From NCBI GenBank assembly GCA_002509485.1, contig DAWO01000132.1:1-5531 (forward strand): 5,531 bases of DNA. Reading direction: 5' to 3'. This DNA comes from Methanolinea sp. UBA477 (GTDB lineage: Archaea; Halobacteriota; Methanomicrobia; Methanomicrobiales; Methanospirillaceae). Positions 1-4,962 of the stretch are shown one piece after another (the stretch's first letter is position 1; the number at the start of each line of letters is the position of its first letter). The position numbers and the translations under genes are program-made. The notes under the pieces were generated by a model. That model was not told the origin of the DNA and did no database searches. It saw only the letters and a program-made list of their open reading frames with translations.

Positions 1-937
1 TCTCAAAGAGCTGGTCTGCGTAGATCTGAAGTCCGTCAAGTCTCACATCCCGTGAAATCTTCGAGGTTTGCGCGAGATCAAGGTGAGAAAGGGCAAATAG
101 GAATACCTGGTTCACGTCCTGCCACCGGGGGGGCTTGATCCCCATCTCCTGGTATGCCTGCGCCAGGTCCAGTGAACCTTCGATCTTTGCAAGCATTGCT
201 TCCTGTTTCTCCAGTATTTCCCTGATCCGGGGATCGCTCTCCATGTCGGTTGCATACGCCAGGTATGCGGAGAGGCTGAATACGGTGTTTTTTATGTCGG
301 TGAATGTCACGCTGTTCAGGACGCTCAGTCTCTTCCGGGCCAGTGCAAACGCCTCCCTGGCTTTCTTCTGGTCCGTGGTGTCCCTGCCGACTGACTGGTA
401 TTCGATGATCTCTCCACCGGGGCCGAATATCCCCCTGTCGGTCCATTGCTGCCACCTCACCTCGCCGTCGGGCAAGAGGACCCTGTGCTCGATGCCTTTT
501 ACCGGGTCCTCCGGGGTGATCGACGCGAAATGGTCCCGGAGCCTCGTTCGGTCAGCGTCAGGAATATCGATCCCGATTGTATGACCGATGATCTCGTTGC
601 AGGGTTTCCCGTAATACCGGCAGAACGCATTGTTTGCCAGGAGGATTGTCCCGTCTTTTTGAAAACGGCAGATGAACTCTGTCTGGTCCTCGATGACATG
701 GCGGTACCGTGACTCACTCTCGCGAAGCTCCTGCTCTATCATCTTTTGTTCCTGGTAATTCTCACGCAGTTCTCCGTCCTGGGCCTTGAGTTGCTGGTAC
801 GCGGCGTTCAACTCCTCGTTCTTCCGGACCAGTTCGTCCTCTGCCGCTCTCTTCTCGGCTATACTCTCCCTCAATTCGGACTCGATCCTGTTGCGCACAC
901 GGAGATGGAAAACAAGGAGAATGATCACCACACTCAT
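1..937 (-). CDS. PAS-domain sensor histidine kinase, N-terminally truncated and running off the left edge
   Basis: The frame is open on the minus strand from a stop near 1036 to the left edge. The first usable start is the ATG at 937, giving 312 codons in the window. Upstream in-frame codons (about 979-940) still encode half of a transmembrane helix (WIFYLVLLGLCC), so ATG 937 cuts a natural helix. From residue 1: the rest of the membrane segment (about 1-12), a charged coiled-coil linker (13-76), one PAS domain (77-186, with the typical ending GRDTTDQKK) and a DHp-like helical segment (about 205-270). The ATP-binding domain would follow outside the window. In related methanogen kinases the DHp motif reads T-R-H-D-I-x-N. 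Here it reads T-F-T-D-I-K-N, so Thr213 (codon 301-299) replaces the phosphoacceptor His. The extracellular sensor half expected before the membrane helix is missing, replaced by methyltransferase DNA. Family assignment is firm; signalling activity is doubtful. Confidence 0.85.
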   Translation of the reverse strand, partial: MSVVIILLVFHLRVRNRIESELRESIAEKRAAEDELVRKNEELNAAYQQLKAQDGELRENYQEQKMIEQELRESESRYRHVIEDQTEFICRFQKDGTILLANNAFCRYYGKPCNEIIGHTIGIDIPDADRTRLRDHFASITPEDPVKGIEHRVLLPDGEVRWQQWTDRGIFGPGGEIIEYQSVGRDTTDQKKAREAFALARKRLSVLNSVTFTDIKNTVFSLSAYLAYATDMESDPRIREILEKQEAMLAKIEGSLDLAQAYQEMGIKPPRWQDVNQVFLFALSHLDLAQTSKISRDVRLDGLQIYADQLFE

Positions 938-977
938 GCAGCAGAGTCCCAGTAAGACGAGATAGAATATCCATGCC

Positions 978-1235
978 GGGCTGTTTATAGATGGGGATCT
1001 CTTTTCTCCTGGAAACCAGTGGGAATTTGACTATTACTGTGGCCGTTTCAGAGAATTCATGCGCACGAACGGATTCTCGCAGGAGGTGACGGAGAAGATG
1101 ATCGGCCCCCTCGATACGTTGATCGGTGATTATACGGTTGCTGATCTCCGTTCACTGCTGACCAGGGCAGGTTTCTCCCACACGGCAATCCCGTACCAGT
1201 ATGAATTGTATGGGATAGGTCTTGGTGTCCGGTAA
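978..1235 (+). pseudogene. 3' remnant of a class I SAM-dependent methyltransferase
   Basis: The plus frame is open from 966 to a TAA at 1233-1235. From about 978 it reads as the C-terminal third of a class I methyltransferase: a beta strand (GLFIDGDLF) as found after the usual PGG turn, helices around FREFMRTNGFS, then LRSLLTRAGFSHTAIPYQYELYGIGLGVR, whose residues from LRSLLTRAGFS resemble the family's penultimate helix, AGF turn and closing strands. The SAM-binding N-terminal part (the GxGxG region) is absent. Sequence left of about 978 belongs antisense to the kinase, so the gene is broken there. The first internal ATG (1059) would give only 58 residues without a cofactor site, so I treat it as a decayed fragment. 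The methyl acceptor cannot be guessed. Recognition is by pattern only. Confidence 0.6.
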
Positions 1236-1278
1236 AGGAAGAGGAGAACGTACAGACCGCTTACCGGGATTGTCTTTC

Positions 1279-1311
1279 TGTACGGGTGAGCCCGATTGAC
1301 CCACGTGTACA
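1279..1311 (+). other. Imperfect hairpin after the methyltransferase remnant
   Basis: TGTACGGGT (1279-1287) can pair with ACCC (1299-1302) and GTACA (1307-1311), with a 4-base bulge in the 3' arm. It lies 44 bases after the remnant's stop and could be a relic of its 3' untranslated region. No T-run follows, so a terminator role is weakly supported. Confidence 0.25.
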
Positions 1312-1320
1312 ACAACCATT

Positions 1321-1341
1321 ATCAGGACCGATGTTCCTGAT
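1321..1341. promoter_or_regulatory. Perfect 7-bp inverted repeat just upstream of the lipoprotein start
   Basis: ATCAGGA (1321-1327) and TCCTGAT (1335-1341) form a perfect inverted repeat with a 7-base spacer, ending 8 bases before the ATG at 1350. There is no Shine-Dalgarno sequence before that ATG. The dyad could be an operator overlapping the promoter or start region, or a hairpin in a short leader. The function is inferred from position only. Confidence 0.35.
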
Positions 1342-1349
1342 ATTCATCC

Positions 1350-1844
1350 ATGAAAGAGATCACCCTGGTATGTCTTCTCATCCTGGCAGCCTTCATGGCG
1401 GCTGCAGGGTGCACGCAGGCACCGACTGAACCGCAGGCTACTCCTGAACCGACGTCCATGGCGACGCCGTCGCCGACCGCTTTCTTCACGCCCGAAACGC
1501 CGGTAGGTATGGGTATCCCTGGTCCTACGCAGTCGCTCCCTCCGCAGTATTCGCTCACGTTCCAGGTTACCCCGAACGGGAACATGGTCAACCCGCTGAT
1601 GTTCGTGGGACTCATGGGCGGAAACGGCTTGAATTATGTCTCTCTCGTGGAGGTCACGCTCACGAAACCGGACGGCAGTTCGGAGACGCAGTCCATGAGG
1701 CAGCCGTTTTCCATGGGTGAGAACCTGGAGTTTTCCTGCAGCACAGATAAGAACCGGATAGAGATCCGGGCTACGGCACCCGAAGTCGGGAGACTGAAGG
1801 TGTATGACGAGATCGTGCCGTTCAGGTCACTCAATCCCAGCTGA
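1350..1844 (+). CDS. Small membrane-anchored lipoprotein of unknown function
   Basis: A 164-residue protein with a clear lipoprotein signal: residues 1-20 are Lys/Glu followed by a hydrophobic stretch, ending in a lipobox A-A-G-C with the lipidated Cys at 21. A low-complexity Thr/Pro/Glu-rich spacer (about 22-66) follows, then a compact domain (about 67-164) rich in alternating polar and hydrophobic residues, probably all-beta (SLTFQVTPNG, VEVTLTKPDGS, RIEIRATAPEVGRLKVYDEIV). Small lipoproteins of this layout are common on the outer face of Methanomicrobiales membranes and are usually uncharacterised. The ATG at 1350 is chosen because it gives a signal peptide of standard length; no ribosome binding site precedes it, so the transcript may be leaderless. 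It has no operon partner: 114 bases separate it from the remnant upstream and 378 from the flavodoxin downstream. I do not recognise the mature domain. Confidence 0.75.
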   Translation: MKEITLVCLLILAAFMAAAGCTQAPTEPQATPEPTSMATPSPTAFFTPETPVGMGIPGPTQSLPPQYSLTFQVTPNGNMVNPLMFVGLMGGNGLNYVSLVEVTLTKPDGSSETQSMRQPFSMGENLEFSCSTDKNRIEIRATAPEVGRLKVYDEIVPFRSLNPS

Positions 1845-2052
1845 CAGGGGACCCTGGGAGTGACCACGTTTTCGTCCTCCCCGCTCTGTATGAGTGGATC
1901 CGGAACCGGGGATCTTCCCTGCATATCAAATTTCATCACTCCAAACGCCGGGGCTTTCTGTTCGCGCCAGTTGCCGGGCATTGCATGTGGGCATGAGGGG
2001 GCGGACCCGGGATCCCTTCCCTGGTTACCGGTTTATCAATCCTTTCCCCGGC

Positions 2053-2076
2053 AGATAGCGAAGAGACATTTTTATT
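2053..2076 (+). promoter_or_regulatory. Candidate archaeal promoter (purine-rich BRE-like plus T-rich TATA-like block)
   Basis: A purine-rich segment, GCGAAGAGA (2058-2066), is followed by TTTTTATTAT. This resembles a BRE followed by a TATA element in archaea. A start would be expected about 25 bases downstream, near 2100, giving the flavodoxin a leader of over 100 bases. The first 13 bases (AGATAGCGAAGAG) recur exactly at 3304-3316, again before a T-run, so the block could instead be part of a dispersed intergenic repeat. Confidence 0.3.
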
Positions 2077-2198
2077 ATCCTCATGCAGGCAATCAGCTCA
2101 CATATATCGTCAAAAACGAGGATATTCATCTGAAAAGGCCGGGATTTTTCCCTGGAACCTGATCAGAGACGACCCATCACATTGATACCATCCCAGCC

Positions 2199-2208
2199 AC
2201 ATATACAA
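2199..2208 (+). promoter_or_regulatory. Possible TATA box close to the flavodoxin start
   Basis: The AT-rich stretch ACATATACAA ends 14 bases before the ATG at 2223. A TATA element there would give a very short leader or a leaderless transcript. Only the weak purine run TTGAG stands before the start, which suits leaderless initiation. It competes with the candidate promoter near 2058. Confidence 0.3.
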
Positions 2209-2222
2209 AAAACAGTTGAGAT

Positions 2223-2723
2223 ATGCCTGCACGAATTCTTGTCGCCTATTCGACCCGCAAGGGATCGACGGCCGAAATCGCCCGGGCCATCGGGGATGAA
2301 CTGCAATCAGCAGGGCATTCCGTGGACGTGGCCGGAATGAAGGAGATCACCTCTCTTGACGAGTATGATGCCGTCATCATCGGTGCACCCATGTACAAGG
2401 GGAAGGTGGTCGATGTGAAGAAGTTCGTTGACAAGCATCAGGACGCGCTCTCCACGCTCCGCCTTGCTGCATTCACCGCAGGAATTGCTCCCACATCGGA
2501 TGATCCAAAGGCAGTGACTGATTGCCTTGATACCCTGCATGCAGCGCTTGAACCGTTGCAGCCGCTCGCATCGACGATGTTTGCCGGCAAACTGGACCCC
2601 GGGAAACTCTCCTTCTTCGAGAAGAGGATATGGAAGATGGTAAAGGGGCATGAGGGCGACTTTCGGGACTGGGATGCGATCGCTGCCTGGGCACGGGAAG
2701 TCATGGTGAAGATGGGGATCTGA
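2223..2723 (+). CDS. Flavodoxin domain protein (HemG-like, Flavodoxin_5 type)
   Basis: A 166-residue soluble FMN-binding protein, full length for short-chain flavodoxins. The N-terminal strand ILVAYSTRKGSTAEIA (about residues 5-20) carries the Ser/Thr-rich loop that wraps the FMN phosphate. The next strand gives YDAVIIGAPMYKGKV (about 48-62), where an aromatic residue can stack on the isoalloxazine ring. TAGIAPTSD (about 85-93) forms the third contact loop. The C-terminal part, FAGKLDPGKLSFFEKRIWKMVKG then GDFRDWDAIAAWA, resembles menaquinone-dependent protoporphyrinogen oxidase HemG and its archaeal relatives. In methanogens such proteins are generally taken as electron carriers; methanogens make heme rarely, so a true HemG role is unlikely. 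It appears to be transcribed alone: a terminator hairpin begins 10 bases after the stop. The electron partner is unknown. A HemG-like flavodoxin is the firm part of the call. Confidence 0.88.
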   Translation: MPARILVAYSTRKGSTAEIARAIGDELQSAGHSVDVAGMKEITSLDEYDAVIIGAPMYKGKVVDVKKFVDKHQDALSTLRLAAFTAGIAPTSDDPKAVTDCLDTLHAALEPLQPLASTMFAGKLDPGKLSFFEKRIWKMVKGHEGDFRDWDAIAAWAREVMVKMGI

Positions 2724-2732
2724 AAAGATCGA

Positions 2733-2793
2733 ATCGGGGGCCGCGAGGAGGAGCCGGTCCCCGATCCGGTAATCTGTGAATACGCTGTTTTTT
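2733..2793 (+). terminator. Hairpin and T-run terminator of the flavodoxin gene
   Basis: ATCGGGGGCC (2733-2742) pairs with GGTCCCCGAT (2756-2765) over 10 bp with one G-U pair and a 13-base loop. Six T residues follow at 2788-2793. In archaea the T-run is usually the termination signal and the hairpin may stabilise the 3' end. Location 10 bases after the stop fits. Confidence 0.6.
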
Positions 2794-2932
2794 CGTGGTT
2801 GGCGAAATCCACGCTCCCTGTGCAGGGGTTATGAAGACGTAACCTATACCCAATCCGGGGGTCCCGGAAGATCTCGTTCTTTGATGTGCGTGTTGTTCTC
2901 TCGTCAGGCGATGCGTTCGAAAAGCCGAAGCG

Positions 2933-2967
2933 GGGTGATACCGCGTCTCCGGGAGACGAGATCACTC
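2933..2967. other. Compound hairpin with an alternative pairing partner
   Basis: CGTCTC (2944-2949) and GAGACG (2953-2958) form a perfect 6-bp stem with loop CGG. Below a small internal loop, GGGTGAT (2933-2939) pairs with ATCACTC (2961-2967), one pair being G-U. ACGAGATC (2956-2963), spanning the 3' arms, is also complementary to GATCTCGT at 2870-2877, so two exclusive folds are possible. No downstream gene is visible that such a switch would control. Confidence 0.35.
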
Positions 2968-3099
2968 ACAGGCAGGAGGAACGACATCAATCGAAAATAC
3001 CCGTGACTCCCTATTGTTATCCAGGAAAAAGGCTGCGATTGACTGGAAAAAGGACGGGGACCTTCAATTTTTCTTCCTCGCTGTTTCCTGTGGGCGCAA

Positions 3100-3219
3100 T
3101 GAGATTACCTGTTCTTCAGGTATCCAGACTTCGTCATGGATCCGCCGCCGGGGCGTCCTCACATACCTCATACCCAATTGCTCAAATTTTGACTTTGAAT
3201 CAGCCTCGCGGTAATCTCA
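3100..3219. ncRNA. Candidate structured RNA with a closed three-branched fold
   Basis: A perfect 10-bp inverted repeat, TGAGATTACC (3100-3109) with GGTAATCTCA (3210-3219), encloses two further stems. One is AGGTAT/ATACCT (3118-3123 with 3163-3168), topped by GGA/TCC plus CGCC/GGCG (3138-3158, two-base bulge). The other is TCAAA/TTTGA (3182-3186 with 3194-3198). Together they make a three-way junction of about 120 bases. No known archaeal RNA class is recognised: RNase P and SRP signature sequences are absent. Strand is undetermined because the stems are symmetrical. Chance pairing is possible. Confidence 0.25.
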
Positions 3220-3322
3220 GGGGCGGCGGCATTCATCCTGTTGGGGGTCAGGGGGCAGGAGCCAGCTTGGGTGTTTGCATGATGAGGGATCCTCCCCCGC
3301 ACAAGATAGCGAAGAGCCTCTT

Positions 3323-3336
3323 TTTTAGATCTCCCT
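3323..3336 (+). repeat. Left copy of the 14-bp direct repeat flanking the insertion sequence
   Basis: TTTTAGATCTCCCT occurs here and again at 4963-4976, on either side of the IS110 element. Neighbouring bases differ on both sides, so the identity is exactly 14 bp. The right copy covers the stop codon and last codons of the Cache gene, so this left copy looks like a duplicate of that gene's 3' end, followed leftward by its former downstream flank. Confidence 0.6.
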
Positions 3337-3402
3337 TACTATCCTCTGCAATTACCTGTAACATGAGTCACATGATTCCCATCGAGACACATGCATACGA
3401 AA

Positions 3403-3475
3403 ATGAAAATGGCGTATCCATTTTCATAGGAACCACCGATGACCGCCTTGCGGTCGAGCATAAAGAATGAAAATG
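3403..3475 (+). repeat. ATGAAAATG / CATTTTCAT / ATGAAAATG alternative hairpin set in the left end
   Basis: ATGAAAATGG (3403-3412) pairs perfectly with CCATTTTCAT (3418-3427) across a 5-base loop. A second ATGAAAATG (3467-3475) can pair with the same CATTTTCAT (3419-3427), enclosing another perfect hairpin, GACCGC-CTT-GCGGTC (3441-3455). The two outer pairings exclude each other. ATACG (3395-3399) can also pair with the CGTAT loop (3413-3417). The set lies just before the putative bridge RNA and may belong to its 5' stem-loop or to the end recognised by the recombinase. Confidence 0.5.
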
Positions 3476-3498
3476 ATCTGCAGCCAGATATCTTTCGT

Positions 3499-3638
3499 GG
3501 ATGGGTAAGCAAGGCTGGAAGTTTTTTGGGACATTGATCCCCTATATGAACATAGCCCAATTCATACTCGAGAGCATAAATGCAGGCCCTAACTGCGAAT
3601 TCGAAATTGCCCTGAGAGGAATCGCTACTTACCCATCC
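3499..3638 (+). ncRNA. Candidate bridge (guide) RNA of the IS110 element
   Basis: GGATGGGTAAG (3499-3509) and CTTACCCATCC (3628-3638) form a perfect 11-bp stem closing 118 bases of non-coding sequence. Inside are TTGGG/CCCAA (3526-3530 with 3556-3560), which encloses a 25-base loop, and GCAG/CTGC (3582-3585 with 3593-3596) with a 7-base loop. In the IS110 group the left end encodes a bridge RNA of roughly 150-200 bases whose two internal loops base-pair with target and donor DNA. Position, length and folding match that expectation. The transcript probably starts further left, perhaps within 3403-3480. Guide segments could not be assigned by eye, and a six-T run (3522-3527) inside the fold is awkward for archaeal transcription. 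The 3' arm ends one base before the transposase ribosome binding site. Confidence 0.5.
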
Positions 3639-3639
3639 C

Positions 3640-3644
3640 GGAGG
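3640..3644 (+). promoter_or_regulatory. Shine-Dalgarno sequence of the transposase
   Basis: GGAGG stands 4 bases before the ATG at 3649 and fixes that start. It begins two positions after the closing stem of the putative bridge RNA, so folding of that RNA within a longer transcript could limit ribosome access. Confidence 0.7.
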
Positions 3645-3648
3645 CTGT

Positions 3649-4923
3649 ATGCAATCCCAAAAGAGTACTGCTTGTGGTATAGATATACATAAGGACTTCT
3701 TCGTTGCGGCCATCGTGAACCGTGATGGATCCGCCACGATCCAGAAGTTCGATCACACCCAGTATGGACTACTAGCGCTTAAATCCTGGGTTTTATCAGC
3801 ACAATGTTCCGTAGTAGGGATGGAATCTACAGGGAATTACTGGCGCCCTCTCCACCTTACACTGGAAGGTTATGTAGAACTGATTCTGGCCAATGCCTAT
3901 GTAATCAAGCGAATCCCTGGACGGAAAACAGATACCCTCGATGCACAATGGATTGCAGAACTGGCATTGAACGGACTCCTCACTTCATCCCGTGTGTTTC
4001 CAAAAGATGCCAGAGAAATTCGCGAACTGACTCGTGCAAGAGAGAGGCTGGTTGACCAGTGTACCAAATGTAAACGTATTGTTCATGACGTCTTTGATGC
4101 AGCTTGCATTAAACTCTCGTCGATCATCACTGATATCTTCGGAAAGTCAGGTCGATACCTGATCCAGGGACTTCTCAAGGGTAAAACCATTGATGAACTT
4201 ATTGCAGGTATTCCTTCGAAACGGGTCCGGAAAAAAGAGAGAGAACTAAAAAATGCAATCAAATCGGGTTTGAGCGCAAGCCAGGTCATTGTCATCGAAC
4301 AGAACCTCCAATTGATTGATCGGATGACTGAGCAGATAGCCCAGCTTGACGGTGAGATCCTCTCTCGTATGAAAGACAGGGAGGAGGACCTCCAGATTGC
4401 CATGTCTATTCCGGGAATCGGTACTATTGCCGCAGTAACAATTCTTGCTGAATTGGGTGACTACCGCGACTTTAATTCACCCGATTCACTCGCATCGTGG
4501 GCTGGGATGGTCCCTTCAGTATACCAGTCTGCAGATAAACTCCGGACCGGATCGATCACAAAGCATGGATCAAAACATCTCCGGCGGATACTCGTTGAAG
4601 CGGCCCAGGCCGCTGCTCGAACAAAAAATACCCGGTTCAGTGCATATTTCCGTAAATTAAAAAATCGTATCGGATATCAGAAGGCGATTGTCGCCCTGGC
4701 AAGAAAAATCCTCTGCATCCTCTGGCAGCTTCTTATGAATCGTGAATTCTACATCGACGCGCTGAACTCACGGCCTAAATCGCAAAATCTCATCCAAAAA
4801 CAGGTCTCCCCTCAATCCATTGAACGTTCAATTGAAATTCTCGTGAAGGCAGGGTATTGTATCCGAAAGTCAGATAGCCCCATAAATATCCAACGATTTC
4901 AGGGGGCTGCAGACCCCCCTTGA
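3649..4923 (+). CDS. IS110-family transposase (DEDD / serine recombinase)
   Basis: A 424-residue protein. The N-terminal DEDD_Tnp_IS110 domain has a RuvC-like fold with all four acidic residues visible: Asp12 in GIDIHKD, Glu59 in GMESTGNYW, Asp95 and Asp98 in KTDTLDA. A Lys/Arg- and Glu-rich helical segment follows (about 120-250), probably a coiled coil. The C-terminal Transposase_20 domain runs from SIPGIGTIAAVTILAELG (253-270) through GMVPSVYQSADKLRTG (286-301) to KHGSKHLRRILVEAA. Ser294 in YQS is the likely catalytic serine by alignment with the YQSG motif of family members. The family joins the two sites in a bridge-RNA-guided recombination that moves the element as a circle. The start is fixed by GGAGG and by the normal N-terminal spacing to GIDIHKD. 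The tail after about 375 is longer than in many relatives. No frameshift or missing catalytic residue is seen, so the enzyme looks functional. Confidence 0.96.
   Translation: MQSQKSTACGIDIHKDFFVAAIVNRDGSATIQKFDHTQYGLLALKSWVLSAQCSVVGMESTGNYWRPLHLTLEGYVELILANAYVIKRIPGRKTDTLDAQWIAELALNGLLTSSRVFPKDAREIRELTRARERLVDQCTKCKRIVHDVFDAACIKLSSIITDIFGKSGRYLIQGLLKGKTIDELIAGIPSKRVRKKERELKNAIKSGLSASQVIVIEQNLQLIDRMTEQIAQLDGEILSRMKDREEDLQIAMSIPGIGTIAAVTILAELGDYRDFNSPDSLASWAGMVPSVYQSADKLRTGSITKHGSKHLRRILVEAAQAAARTKNTRFSAYFRKLKNRIGYQKAIVALARKILCILWQLLMNREFYIDALNSRPKSQNLIQKQVSPQSIERSIEILVKAGYCIRKSDSPINIQRFQGAADPP
4901..4920 (+). terminator. Hairpin at the 3' end of the transposase gene
   Basis: AGGGGG (4901-4906) pairs with CCCCCT (4915-4920) inside the last codons of the transposase. 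The stem can extend by three pairs (TTC with GAA) across a one-base bulge that includes the stop codon. A short T-rich stretch (TATTTTCATT) follows. It may end the transcript or shield the element from read-through; coding constraint alone does not require it. Confidence 0.4.
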
Positions 4924-4962
4924 ATAGTATTTTCATTAGAAAGACCGAGGAGAGTCAACCCC

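Larger units (their letters stand above)
1845..2222. other. Gene-free stretch between lipoprotein and flavodoxin
   Basis: No convincing coding region is visible on either strand. Frames that happen to be open give low-complexity or antisense-like peptides. The stretch holds a small hairpin (CCGG-AA-CCGG near 1910-1919), the 13-base repeat and T-rich promoter-like block at 2053-2076, and a second AT-rich box at 2199-2208 close to the flavodoxin start. Its right part is most likely the flavodoxin's regulatory and leader region. Confidence 0.5.
2794..3322. other. Hairpin-rich stretch without a credible gene, before the insertion sequence
   Basis: No frame on either strand gives a protein with recognisable motifs, sensible composition or a ribosome binding site. 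It is unusually rich in perfect short stems: CGTGG/CCACG (2794-2813), TCCGGG/CCCGGA (2854-2868), the compound hairpin at 2933-2967 and the branched fold at 3100-3219. G-runs (two G5 blocks around TCA, near 3243-3255) and a GAGG-GAT-CCTC hairpin occur further on. The right end carries the second copy of AGATAGCGAAGAG (3304-3316) and a six-T run (3321-3326). Before the insertion this was probably the region downstream of the convergent Cache gene. It may hold non-coding RNA or intergenic repeats. Confidence 0.5.
3337..4962 (+). mobile_element. IS110-family insertion sequence (IS110 group, long left end, short right end)
   Basis: The element contains one transposase gene with about 310 bases of non-coding sequence before it and about 40 after it. 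That asymmetry is typical of the IS110 group, in which the left end encodes the bridge RNA; the IS1111 group is the reverse. There are no terminal inverted repeats, as expected for the family. The boundaries given are those set by the 14-bp direct repeat and imply about 1.63 kb, somewhat long for the family. An alternative places the ends near 3443 and 4951, at an imperfect direct repeat (18 of 23 bases, 3420-3442 against 4929-4951), giving about 1.5 kb with a 206-base left end. The element looks intact and possibly active. It is AT-richer than the flanking genes, which fits recent arrival. Presence is certain; exact ends are not. Confidence 0.8.

Noticed and set aside
78..712. Several open frames on both strands inside the kinase region
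   Set aside because: They are alternative-frame shadows of the continuous PAS kinase frame, which runs off the left edge.
1634..1981. Minus-strand open frame of 115 codons overlapping the lipoprotein gene
   Set aside because: Most of it is antisense to a gene with a clear signal peptide. No ribosome binding site or recognisable motif is present, and the part outside the overlap is short.
1860..2162. Plus-strand open frame of 100 codons between lipoprotein and flavodoxin
   Set aside because: The first ATG follows no ribosome binding site, the composition is erratic and no domain or signal is visible. It runs over promoter-like sequence.
2438..2965. Minus-strand open frame of 175 codons over the flavodoxin 3' end and terminator
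   Set aside because: It is antisense to the flavodoxin, with no motif and no ribosome binding site, and crosses the terminator hairpin.
2794..3322. RNase P RNA or SRP RNA gene
   Set aside because: I searched by eye for the conserved RNase P core (GAGGAAAG) and for SRP helix 8 motifs on both strands and found neither.
2886..3470. Plus-strand open frame of 194 codons before the transposase
   Set aside because: It is rich in Gly, Arg, Ser and Pro with no domain. It runs through hairpins and into the left end of the insertion sequence, so it would have to predate or span the insertion. Probably a chance frame in GC-rich DNA.
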